This document shows positions 1-5,522 of a DNA stretch of 8,345 nt, in pieces (position 1 is the stretch's first letter; every line of letters begins with the position of its first letter). The stretch is from JAMIFN01 sp035906235 (GTDB taxonomy: Bacteria > Pseudomonadota > Gammaproteobacteria > Burkholderiales > Burkholderiaceae_C): the NCBI GenBank assembly GCA_035906235.1, contig JAMIFN010000005.1, forward strand, positions 1-8,345. Reading direction: 5' to 3'. The notes under the pieces were generated by a model, which was not told the DNA's origin, ran no database searches, and saw only the letters and a list, made by a program, of their open reading frames with translations. The position numbers were made by a program, and so were the translations under genes.

Positions 1-264
1 ACCAGCGAAAAAGCCGAAATGGCCGCCGAGGCGCTGGGCATCACCGCGCACCGCCTCAAAGCTTTGGGCTTGGTGGACAAAATCGTTAACGAACCCGTGG
101 GCGGCGCCCACCGCGACCCGAAACAAATGGGCGCATTCATGAAACGCGCCTTGGGCGAGGCTTATCGCCAAATCGCCGACCTCAAAACCAAAGAGCTGCT
201 CGACCGCCGCTATGAAAAGCTGCAAAGCTTTGGGCGCTTTAATGACACCAAGGCGGATAAATAA
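1..264 (+). CDS. accA: Acetyl-CoA carboxylase carboxyltransferase subunit alpha (C-terminal part)
   Basis: This is the last 87 codons of AccA; the gene begins before the window and the reading frame is open from base 1 to the TAA at 262-264. AccA and AccD form the carboxyltransferase half of acetyl-CoA carboxylase, which moves the carboxyl group from biotin on AccB to acetyl-CoA and gives malonyl-CoA, the first step of fatty acid synthesis in the cytoplasm. The visible part carries the family's C-terminal signature: ITAHRLKALGLVDKI, then an EPVGGAHRD segment, then the helical tail ending in LLDRRYEKLQSFGRF. Full-length family members have about 320 residues, so roughly three quarters is missing. 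Nothing seen is unusual. A strong terminator follows 20 bp after the stop, so transcription of this unit ends here. The assignment is by recognition of conserved sequence. Confidence 0.95.
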   Translation, partial: TSEKAEMAAEALGITAHRLKALGLVDKIVNEPVGGAHRDPKQMGAFMKRALGEAYRQIADLKTKELLDRRYEKLQSFGRFNDTKADK

Positions 265-284
265 TTTGCCCAGTGTGTTAGTGC

Positions 285-315
285 AAAAAAAACGAAGCCT
301 AGGCTTCGTTTTTTT
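285..315 (+). terminator. Rho-independent terminator after accA, probably bidirectional
   Basis: Eight A's (285-292) are followed by a perfect 16-bp palindrome (293-308, CGAAGCCTAGGCTTCG) and seven T's (309-315). RNA from either strand would form a GC-containing stem closed by a CTAG loop, extended by A-U pairs and followed by a U run. It lies 20 bp downstream of the accA stop and insulates accA from the accessory region to its right. Confidence 0.93.
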
Positions 316-512
316 ATGCACCCTCGAGGGCGTGAATTGGCAAAACCGATGCTTTGAGGGCTGGCTTTGCGTATCCAGACAAAAAATTTAGATTTGTCTC
401 AATGCTTTATGGATGCAAGTTCGTGCGTGGGGAGGCTCTTGTTTGCTTGTCGTTATCATGCATAGCAAAAGCAATGTGGGACAGCAAAATTTCAGCTAGG
501 ACTTCCAAAAAA

Positions 513-953
513 ATGGCAATAACAGTAAGCAGAATAGAGAAACAAGTCACGGCTGCTTGCCTCGCTCTCGGGCTTGGCCTCGCTGCGTTCCTTGCGAAGG
601 GAGACGATTATTTTTTTCCAAATTTCGCCTTCTATTGGGGGACGCAAATTTTCGTACTGCCACTAGCGCTATTGTTCCGTCCTCGTCCAGCCATCGTTGC
701 TGGCATCGGGTTCTCAATGGCTTTGTACTTAGCGATGTTTCATGGCTGGGTCTTTAGCGATCCCTCCCCTGATTCCATGGCTTGGCTGTTCTACTGGTTT
801 TCGCTTCCCGGTGCAGCCGCTGCCACATTGCTGGGGACGGTTACTGCCAAAGAAACTGGCTTAAATCCTCTTGCTGCAGGTGCTTCAGCGGCCGCTTTTG
901 TCGCTTTGGGAATCGTGCTGAATCTTGCAATAGTGTTTGCTTATGTGTCATAA
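513..953 (+). CDS. Small hydrophobic membrane protein of unknown function
   Basis: I do not recognise a family. From the ATG at 513 the product has 146 residues, with a short basic N-terminus (MAITVSRIEKQ) and then four or five hydrophobic segments at about residues 12-29, 41-56, 60-80, 88-110 and 120-144. A short loop rich in aromatic residues (DDYFFPNFAFYWG) follows the first helix. It should sit in the inner membrane; no catalytic or ligand motif is visible. The frame is open back to 354, but those extra 53 residues are unlike a protein start, and the hydrophobic part begins only after 513, so I prefer 513. A weak AGGA at 498-501 is 11 nt upstream. ATG 474 is a possible alternative. GC is about 53% by hand count, below the core genes, which suggests an acquired gene. 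It stands alone between the accA terminator and an antitoxin relic. Confidence 0.55.
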   Translation: MAITVSRIEKQVTAACLALGLGLAAFLAKGDDYFFPNFAFYWGTQIFVLPLALLFRPRPAIVAGIGFSMALYLAMFHGWVFSDPSPDSMAWLFYWFSLPGAAAATLLGTVTAKETGLNPLAAGASAAAFVALGIVLNLAIVFAYVS

Positions 954-963
954 AGTAGTTGCT

Positions 964-1083
964 GCGTTTCCCAAAGCCCAAAGCCCAAGGTGGCAGGGTT
1001 TCCAGCGTCAAGCCCGTGTTGGCCGCGTCCAGCATACGATCGACCACGGTGCGGCTGGTGTGCAATAATTTTGCTGTAACTTT
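964..1083 (-). pseudogene. Relic of an XRE/HigA-type antitoxin (helix-turn-helix fragment)
   Basis: Read on the minus strand from 1083 to 964, the translation runs KVTAKLLHTSRTVVDRML, then DAANTGLTLETL, then a distorted PPWALGFGKR. This matches the C-terminal half of small XRE-family antitoxins, whose recognition helix and tail have the form TSR..(V/L)DR.LD..N.(S/G).TL.TL..AA.ALGKR. The N-terminal half is absent and an in-frame stop lies upstream (minus-strand TAG at 1122-1120). The AA.ALGKR tail is disturbed exactly where a heptamer has been reduplicated (970-989). I read it as a decayed antitoxin remnant, not a working gene. No cognate toxin is visible nearby. The family assignment comes from motif memory, without a search. 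Confidence 0.5.
970..989. repeat. Tandem heptamer, CCCAAAG x2 plus CCCAAG
   Basis: Bases 970-976 and 977-983 are both CCCAAAG and 984-989 is CCCAAG, lacking one A. The tract lies inside the antitoxin relic, at the place where its translation departs from the expected AA.ALGKR ending, so replication slippage probably contributed to the decay. Confidence 0.7.
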
Positions 1084-1106
1084 CGCATTTCGCGAAATAC
1101 GAAAGT
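1079..1106. promoter_or_regulatory. 28-bp palindrome, candidate operator of the nucleotidyltransferase module
   Basis: The two 14-nt arms pair with only one mismatch (1086 against 1099) around the centre TTTCGCGAAA (1088-1097), with outer arms ACTTTCG and CGAAAGT. It ends 25 bp before the start codon of the winged-helix-like gene at 1132. A symmetrical site in this position suits a dimeric DNA-binding protein, most simply the product of that gene repressing its own operon, as AbiEi does at inverted repeats in AbiE systems. A loose -35-like TTGCTG lies at 1071-1076, so the site could overlap the promoter, but no convincing -10 was found. An RNA hairpin in the leader is the alternative reading. 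Confidence 0.6.
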
Positions 1107-1131
1107 ATCCATCCCAGCGCTAGGAAAGCCC

Positions 1132-1665
1132 ATGCCTCGACAAGCCAACCGCCAGCTCGTGCTCAAGCCCCAAGATTTTTACCTCTTGTTGGCGCTGCAG
1201 GCCTGCCGCGAGCAGGGCAGCAGCTACCCAGAATTGGCGGCTTTTGCAGGCCTGTCTATGTCCGAGGTGCATGGCGCATTCAAGCGCGCCGCCGCTGCAC
1301 GCCTGCTGTTTTTTGATGATCGCCGGCCACGCATCTTGCTGCCGGCCTTTAAAGAGTTTCTGTTTCATGGCGCCAAATATGCCTTCCCAGCGGTGCGTGG
1401 CGCCCTGGTTGCGGGCGTGCCCACGGCCTATGCCGCGCCGCCTTTGAGCGCACAGATAGCGCCTTCGGCGGATCCGCCGCCTGTGTGGCCTGCGATGGAG
1501 GGCAGCACGCGCGGTATGGCTTTGATTCCGCTCTACCCATCGGCACCTTTGGCAGCTTTGCGCAGCCCGGCGCTTTATGAAAATTTGGCGCTGTTTGACG
1601 CCCTGCGCACAGGCAACGCACGCGAACGCGCTTTGGCCGAGCGTTTGTTTGAGGAACGCCTATGA
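1132..1665 (+). CDS. Winged-helix-like DNA-binding protein, putative antitoxin/regulator of the nucleotidyltransferase
   Basis: The protein has 177 residues. Residues 8-62 look like a small helix-turn-helix/winged-helix domain: LKPQDFYLLLALQACREQG, then SYPELAAFAGLSMSEVH as the turn and recognition helix, then a basic stretch and a short strand (RLLFFDDRRPRILL). The remainder has RGALVAGVPTAYAAPPL (89-105), a linker rich in Pro and Ala, VWPAMEGSTRGMALIPLYPS (118-137) and a final helix with LFDALRTGNARERALAERL. This tail reads like a conserved partner domain, not random sequence. An AGGA at 1122-1125 lies 6 nt before the ATG. The gene overlaps the nucleotidyltransferase gene by 4 nt (ATGA), so the two are translationally coupled, and a 28-bp palindrome lies upstream. 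By analogy with AbiEi/AbiEii I infer an antitoxin that also represses its own operon. It is not an obvious AbiEi, and a plain transcription factor is possible. Confidence 0.8.
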   Translation: MPRQANRQLVLKPQDFYLLLALQACREQGSSYPELAAFAGLSMSEVHGAFKRAAAARLLFFDDRRPRILLPAFKEFLFHGAKYAFPAVRGALVAGVPTAYAAPPLSAQIAPSADPPPVWPAMEGSTRGMALIPLYPSAPLAALRSPALYENLALFDALRTGNARERALAERLFEERL

Positions 1666-2366
1666 ACTCCGCCGACCCGAATGTGCAGCGGGTGGAAGTG
1701 GTGGCTGGCGCATTGGGCGATTTGTGTGCCGAGTTGGTTTTGCTTGGCGGTTGCGCGGTGAGTTTGCTTATTGATGCACCCACTGCGCCGCCGCCCAGAG
1801 TCACTTACGATGTGGATCTGCTGGTGGAGCTGGCCGTTTTACGCGATTACTACGCCATGGAAGAGCAGTTTGTGCAGCGTGGTTTTGTGCGCGATCTCTC
1901 AGCCGATGCGCCGATCTGCCGCTGGCGTTTGGGTGCGGTGGCGGTGGATTTGATGCCCACAGATGCCTCGGTGCTGGGTTTTAGTAACCCTTGGTACCCA
2001 ATGGCTGCGGCATCGGCTAGGCCATTGCGTTTGCCCAGTGGGCAGGTGATGCGTTTGATTGCAGCGCCCGTTTTTTTGGCCACAAAGTTTGAAGCGTTTA
2101 GGACGCGCGGCAAGGGTGACGCACTCACCAGCCACGACTTAGAGGACATCATCAATGTGCTGGAAGGCAGCCTGTCTATCGAGGCTGATATCAAAACGAG
2201 CACACCTGAGCTGCAAGTCTATTTAGCCGAGCAATGTGAGAAATTATTGGCCTTGCCGCATTTTGACAGCGTGCTGCCCGGCTTGCTGGCTTATGACGAT
2301 TTGCACGCACAGCGCGTGGCTGCCATGATGCAAAAAATCCGCAAGCTCAGCGCCTTGCCTCGGTGA
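1662..2366 (+). CDS. AbiEii-like nucleotidyltransferase, putative type IV toxin
   Basis: The 234-residue protein has the pattern of the polymerase-beta-like (MNT/AbiEii) nucleotidyltransferase fold. LVLLGGCAVSLL carries the Gly-Gly at 29-30, TYDVDLLVE gives the DxD metal ligands D50 and D52, and AVDLMPTD supplies a likely third acid, D96. The ATKFEAFRTRGKGD segment (140-153) and SHDLEDIINVLEG (157-169) resemble the conserved Lys and the D.EDi helix of the AbiEii group. All expected active-site residues are present, so the enzyme should be active. Such enzymes transfer nucleotides to RNA or protein targets; AbiEii is a toxin held in check by its wHTH partner. The substrate here is unknown. GAGGA at 1651-1655 is a good ribosome binding site, and the start overlaps the stop of the upstream gene. 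No HEPN domain partner is seen, which argues against the HEPN-MNT type. Confidence 0.85.
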   Translation: MNSADPNVQRVEVVAGALGDLCAELVLLGGCAVSLLIDAPTAPPPRVTYDVDLLVELAVLRDYYAMEEQFVQRGFVRDLSADAPICRWRLGAVAVDLMPTDASVLGFSNPWYPMAAASARPLRLPSGQVMRLIAAPVFLATKFEAFRTRGKGDALTSHDLEDIINVLEGSLSIEADIKTSTPELQVYLAEQCEKLLALPHFDSVLPGLLAYDDLHAQRVAAMMQKIRKLSALPR

Positions 2367-2503
2367 GGAACTGGACGATTTTTGCGGGGATGGTGAGTAT
2401 GCCATTTTGAGACAATCATCAAACAAAAGCCATTTTTAACGCTTATTGTTTCAAGATTGGGATAATCGCCGCGTTTTGGCTAAGCTTAGTTCTGTTTGGG
2501 GTG

Positions 2504-2557
2504 ATTTTTAAGAGGATTTTATGGGTTTTAGGCCGCAAAACCTGCCTGAGTAGCTCT
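2504..2557 (+). repeat. Dispersed intergenic repeat, copy A
   Basis: The core at 2532-2555 starts GCCGCAAAACCTGCC and ends TAGCT. It matches copy B (2732-2755) at 22 of 24 positions. A weaker TTTTAAG...TTTT flank to the left (from about 2504) also resembles the left flank of copy C. The copy lies in the same orientation as B and exactly 200 bp before it. Outer limits are approximate. Confidence 0.7.
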
Positions 2558-2593
2558 TGTTTTAGGAGTTTTTCTCAGGCGCTTTCTAGCGCC

Positions 2594-2674
2594 TTGGTAC
2601 TCTTGCACGGCTGCCCAAAAATCATCTAACCCTGTGCCCAGCAAACCGCTGATTTGGATGGCGCGGGCGGATTC
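2594..2674 (-). pseudogene. Relic of a MeaB/ArgK-type GTPase C-terminal region
   Basis: On the minus strand 2674-2594 reads ESARAIQISGLLGTGLD followed by DFWAAVQEYQ. This fits the stretch of MeaB/ArgK (methylmalonyl-CoA mutase-associated GTPase) in which a (V/I)..(I/V)SGL.GTGLD.FW..V..F pattern follows the G5-like Ser-Ala/Gly motif. The usual continuation, an Arg-rich segment and a W.WERI helix, is missing, and everything upstream is missing too. It is therefore a fragment of about 27 residues. It sits between repeat copies A and B, which suggests it arrived or was left behind together with them. The assignment is from motif memory; a chance open frame is the alternative. Confidence 0.4.
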
Positions 2675-2703
2675 CAGCAGGGTGATGGTTGTGATCAAGG
2701 CCG

Positions 2704-2762
2704 TTAAAATACCGATTTTTCAGCATTTAAAGCCGTAAAACCTGCCTGAGCAGCTATCAAAA
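2704..2762 (+). repeat. Dispersed intergenic repeat, copy B
   Basis: The core at 2732-2755 reads GCCGTAAAACCTGCC and ends CAGCT, followed by ATCAAAA. It differs from copy A at two of 24 positions and from the reverse complement of copy C at four of 24. It ends about 23 bp before the ATG of the carbonic anhydrase-like gene, so it occupies that gene's promoter/leader region. No clear Shine-Dalgarno lies between the repeat and the ATG. Confidence 0.8.
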
Positions 2763-2785
2763 GCATACTGAAACATCCCACCACC

Positions 2786-3316
2786 ATGAGCATCTACCGC
2801 CTAAACCACCTTAGCCCCAGCCTTGCCCCCGGGGTATGGATTGCCCCCACTGCCAGCGTGATTGGTGATGTGCATTTGGGCGAAAAGGTCAGCATCTGGT
2901 TTGGCGCGGTTTTGCGCGGGGATATCGAACGCATCAGCATCGCCGCAGGCAGCAATATCCAAGACGGTAGCGTTTGCCATGCCGACCCTGGGCAGCCTTT
3001 GACAGTAGGCGCCAATGTCACCGTGGGGCATATGGTGATGCTGCATGGCTGCACCATAGGCGATAACTGTTTAATTGGCATCGGGGCTGTGGTAATGAAC
3101 GGCGCCAAGATCGGCCCAAATTCAGTCGTAGGCGCGGGCAGTTTGGTGACGGAGGGCAAAGAATTTCCCGAAGGCAGCCTGATCATGGGCAGCCCCGCCA
3201 AAGTGGTGCGCCAGCTAGATGCCGCTGCGCTGGCCAAGCTGCAGCAAAACGCCGCCAACTATGTCAAAAATGGCCAGCGCTACGCGATTGCGTTAGAAGA
3301 AATTGTCGCGGACTAA
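2786..3316 (+). CDS. Gamma-class carbonic anhydrase family protein (left-handed beta-helix)
   Basis: The protein has 176 residues, the usual length for the YrdA/CaiE-like gamma carbonic anhydrase group. Residues 17-120 show the hexapeptide-repeat pattern of a left-handed beta-helix (IGDVHLG, VGANVTVG, IGDNCLIG, IGPNSVVG). The metal ligands expected from Methanosarcina Cam are present with matching spacing: His65, His82 and His87 (GHMVMLHGC), with R44, D46, Q59 and D60 equivalent to Cam Arg59, Asp61, Gln75 and Asp76. It should form a cytoplasmic trimer binding Zn or Fe. Reversible CO2 hydration is plausible, but many relatives have weak or unknown activity, and the acid next to Asp61 (Glu62 in Cam) is Ile here. 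The C-terminal helix (AALAKLQQNAANYVKNGQRY) is typical. The prmC start follows 3 nt after the stop, so the two genes are co-transcribed. No good Shine-Dalgarno precedes the ATG. Confidence 0.92.
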   Translation: MSIYRLNHLSPSLAPGVWIAPTASVIGDVHLGEKVSIWFGAVLRGDIERISIAAGSNIQDGSVCHADPGQPLTVGANVTVGHMVMLHGCTIGDNCLIGIGAVVMNGAKIGPNSVVGAGSLVTEGKEFPEGSLIMGSPAKVVRQLDAAALAKLQQNAANYVKNGQRYAIALEEIVAD

Positions 3317-3319
3317 ATC

Positions 3320-4237
3320 TTGCAAAACAGCTCCGACAGCAGCGCCGCATCTGCTAGTGCATGCAGCCTAAAAACCGCCCTACAACAAGCCAGCAAAACG
3401 GGTTTGCCCCGCTTAGAGGCGCAGATGCTGCTGCTGCACAGCCTAGGCCGCAGCAGCAGCGACCGTGCCTGGCTGCTGGCGCACGATGACGATGCGCTGC
3501 CCCTGGCTGCCAGCGCCGCGTTTAATCAGCTTACCCTGCGCCGTTTGGCGGGCGAGCCTGTGGCCTATATCACTGGGCGCAAGGCGTTTTATGGTTTGGA
3601 TTTGCAGGTCAGTCCCGCCGTGCTGGATCCCCGAGCCGATACCGAAATTCTGGTCGATTGGGTGCTAGATTGTCTGGCTGATGGCCTCACTGATTGCCTC
3701 ACTGATTGCCTGATTGATCCCCCCCGCAACAGCACACCCCAGGTGCTGGATTTGGGCACAGGCAGTGGCGCTATTGCCTTGGCCATCAAGGCGCATGCGC
3801 CCCAAGCGCAAGTCACCGCCGTGGATGCCAGCGCGGCCGCCTTGGCCGTAGCGGCAGGCAATGCGCAGCGTTTGGGGCTGGATGTAGCTTTTTTACAGGG
3901 GTCTTGGCTGGCGCCTGTGGCGGGGCAGCGCTTTGATGTCATCGTCAGCAATCCGCCTTATATCGCGCCGGGTGATCCGCATTTGGCCGCATTGCAGTAT
4001 GAACCTTGGGCCGCGTTGGTGGCCCAGGACGACGGCCTGTCTGACATCCGCCACATCATTGCCACAGCACCACTGCATTTGCGCCCCGGGGCTTGCTTAC
4101 TGTTAGAACACGGCTTTGACCAAGGCGCAGCCGTGGCCGCACTGCTGCAGGCATCAGGGTTTACGGGCATCAGCCAGCGCCACGATTTAGCTGGACATAT
4201 TCGCTGTACTGGCGGAAAAATGGCACCATCAGCATAG
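3320..4237 (+). CDS. prmC: Peptide chain release factor N5-glutamine methyltransferase (HemK)
   Basis: This 305-residue enzyme methylates the Gln of the GGQ motif in release factors RF1 and RF2, using S-adenosylmethionine, in the cytoplasm. The N-terminal helical domain has GLPRLEAQMLLLHSLGR (28-44) and GEPVAYITGRKAFYGLDL (78-95). The Rossmann domain has motif I at VLDLGTGSGAIALAI (142-156), the catalytic NPPYI (211-215), then DDGLSDIRHII and LLLEHG. RCTGGK near the end is typical. The GLSDI and LLEHG segments fit PrmC and not the paralogue PrmB. The only usable start is TTG at 3320, 3 nt after the preceding stop; no ATG or GTG gives a full N-terminus, and the ribosome binding site is weak. 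Oddities are PRADTE where the family has PRPDTE, LDPR in place of LIPR, and an extra inter-domain linker made of a 12-bp tandem repeat. prmC usually follows prfA in relatives; here it does not. Confidence 0.93.
   Translation: MQNSSDSSAASASACSLKTALQQASKTGLPRLEAQMLLLHSLGRSSSDRAWLLAHDDDALPLAASAAFNQLTLRRLAGEPVAYITGRKAFYGLDLQVSPAVLDPRADTEILVDWVLDCLADGLTDCLTDCLIDPPRNSTPQVLDLGTGSGAIALAIKAHAPQAQVTAVDASAAALAVAAGNAQRLGLDVAFLQGSWLAPVAGQRFDVIVSNPPYIAPGDPHLAALQYEPWAALVAQDDGLSDIRHIIATAPLHLRPGACLLLEHGFDQGAAVAALLQASGFTGISQRHDLAGHIRCTGGKMAPSA
3684..3718 (+). repeat. 12-bp tandem repeat inside prmC (GCCTCACTGATT x2 plus a partial unit)
   Basis: GCCTCACTGATT occurs at 3684-3695 and again at 3696-3707, and a degenerate third unit begins with GCCTGATTGAT (3708-3718). 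The unit length is a multiple of three, so the frame is kept and the repeat encodes LTDC-LTDC-LIDP. It lies at residues 123-134 between the N-terminal domain and the Rossmann domain, a linker where an insertion is tolerable. Confidence 0.9.
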
Positions 4238-4264
4238 GCGCCATCTGCGCCAGAAAGCCGCTTT

Positions 4265-5500
4265 ATGGAATACACCCTGCACGCTTATTACACCTTGGTC
4301 GCGGCGGTTTTGGTCTTACTGCTGGGGCGTTGGCTGGTGCTAAAAATCGATATTTTGCGACGCTACAACATCCCTGAGCCTGTCGTTGGCGGCTTGGTGG
4401 CGGCGCTGGCGGCTTGGGGTTTGCACAGCGTCTTTGGCCTTAGCGCCCAGTTCAGCCAAGAGCTGCAGACGGGCTTTATGCTGATTTTCTTCACCTCCAT
4501 CGGCCTGAGCGCCAATATCCGAAAATTGCTAGAAGGCGGGCGCGCCCTGCTGGTGTTTTTGCTGGTCATCATCGGCTTTATTGCCGTGCAAAACACCGTG
4601 GGTATGGCTTTGTCAAAGATGCTGGGCTTAGACCCACTGATAGGCCTGATTGCAGGCTCGATCACCCTCACGGGCGGGCATGGCACAGCGGGCGCCTGGG
4701 GTGCGATTTTAGAGAGCAAACACGGCATCAGCGGCGCCACCACCTTGGGCATGGCTAGCGCGACTTTTGGCCTAGTGATAGGCGGTCTAATCGGCGGGCC
4801 TGTGGCCAAATTTTTGATTGCGCGTCATCGTCTGGCGCAAAGCAAATCGCTGGAGCAGGTCATCCAAGAGGAGCAACAGCCTTTGACGCGCCCCGAGGAC
4901 GGCGCGGCATTTGAGTTTCCGCACCAGGTGCGTTACATCACCGCCGACAACGCCATCAGCACCCTGGGGATGTTTGCCGCCTGTCTGGCATTTGCCTTGT
5001 TCATGGCCGATTTCAGCAAGGGCAAGGTGTATGAATTGCCAACTTTCGTCTGGGCATTAGGCGGCGGCGTGCTGCTGCGCAATGTGTTGGAATCAGGGCT
5101 GAATACGCCCATTTTTGACCGCGCCATCGATGTGTTTGGCAATGCCTCGCTGGGTTTGTATTTGGCCATGGCGCTGCTCTCGCTCAAACTCTGGCAGTTG
5201 AACGATTTGGCTGGCCCCTTGGTCATCATCCTAGGAGCGCAGACCCTTGTGATGGTGCTGTATGCCGCCTTGCTGACCTTCAAAATCATGGGCAGCGACT
5301 ACGATGCAGCGATTCTGGCGGCGGGGCATTGTGGTTTTGGCATGGGCGCTACGCCTACGGCTATCGCCAATATGCAGGCGGTCACCAATATGTACGGCGC
5401 TTCGCACAAGGCGTTTTTGATCGTACCTTTGGTGGGAGCGTTTTTTATTGACATCATCAACGCATTTGTCATCCAAATGATCTTAAAAATATGGGGCTAA
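4265..5500 (+). CDS. gltS: Sodium/glutamate symporter
   Basis: The 411-residue inner-membrane transporter belongs to the ESS (glutamate:Na+ symporter) family and imports glutamate with sodium. E. coli GltS has 401 residues, so the length fits. Two halves with about five hydrophobic segments each are separated by a hydrophilic stretch (about residues 186-225). The first half holds PEPVVGGLVAALAAW, FFTSIGLSA and the re-entrant-loop motif TLTGGHGTAGAWG (134-146). The second half holds the matching GHCGFGMGATPTAIANM (354-370) and IVPLVGAFFIDIINAFVI near the end. Both loop motifs are intact. An AGAAAG at 4252-4257 may be the ribosome binding site, 7 nt before the ATG. The 27-nt gap after prmC suggests the same operon, though no functional link with prmC is evident. 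No clear terminator follows; repeat copy C starts 22 bp after the stop. Confidence 0.96.
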   Translation: MEYTLHAYYTLVAAVLVLLLGRWLVLKIDILRRYNIPEPVVGGLVAALAAWGLHSVFGLSAQFSQELQTGFMLIFFTSIGLSANIRKLLEGGRALLVFLLVIIGFIAVQNTVGMALSKMLGLDPLIGLIAGSITLTGGHGTAGAWGAILESKHGISGATTLGMASATFGLVIGGLIGGPVAKFLIARHRLAQSKSLEQVIQEEQQPLTRPEDGAAFEFPHQVRYITADNAISTLGMFAACLAFALFMADFSKGKVYELPTFVWALGGGVLLRNVLESGLNTPIFDRAIDVFGNASLGLYLAMALLSLKLWQLNDLAGPLVIILGAQTLVMVLYAALLTFKIMGSDYDAAILAAGHCGFGMGATPTAIANMQAVTNMYGASHKAFLIVPLVGAFFIDIINAFVIQMILKIWG

Positions 5501-5522
5501 AGCGGGGTTGAGGAGCTCTTTA

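Larger units (their letters stand above)
2367..2785. other. 419-bp gene-free stretch of repeats and relics
   Basis: This region has an AT-rich first part (2400-2530) without a convincing gene or terminator, then repeat copy A, a short relic on the minus strand, and repeat copy B close to the next start codon. A small perfect hairpin (AGGCGCT, loop TTCT, AGCGCCT) lies at 2577-2594 at the edge of the relic. It has no following T run, so it is not a typical terminator. An imperfect inverted repeat is present at about 2421-2451. Confidence 0.7.

Noticed and set aside
321..330. 10-bp palindrome CCCTCGAGGG after the terminator
   Set aside because: Short, with no neighbouring half-sites, T run or gene start to give it a role; expected by chance at this scale.
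841..1065. Minus-strand open frame of 74 codons as a complete gene
   Set aside because: Only its first half, together with codons upstream of its apparent TTG start, resembles an antitoxin. The rest is antisense to the end of the membrane protein, so I report only the relic.
2421..2451. Imperfect inverted repeat (AAACAAAAGC / GCTTATTGTTT) as terminator of the nucleotidyltransferase operon
   Set aside because: The stem has a bulge and is AT-rich, and no T run follows. A looser reading as a fourth, degenerate repeat copy (TTTTTAACGCTTATTG against copy C) has too many mismatches.
2521..2553. Tiny frame MGFRPQNLPE with an AGAGGA upstream
   Set aside because: Ten codons lying entirely inside repeat copy A; the translation has no coding character.
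3320..4237. Assignment as PrmB (ribosomal protein L3 methyltransferase), which often neighbours dapE
   Set aside because: The GEPVAYITG, GLSDI and LLLEHG segments and the RCTGGK end match PrmC and not PrmB.
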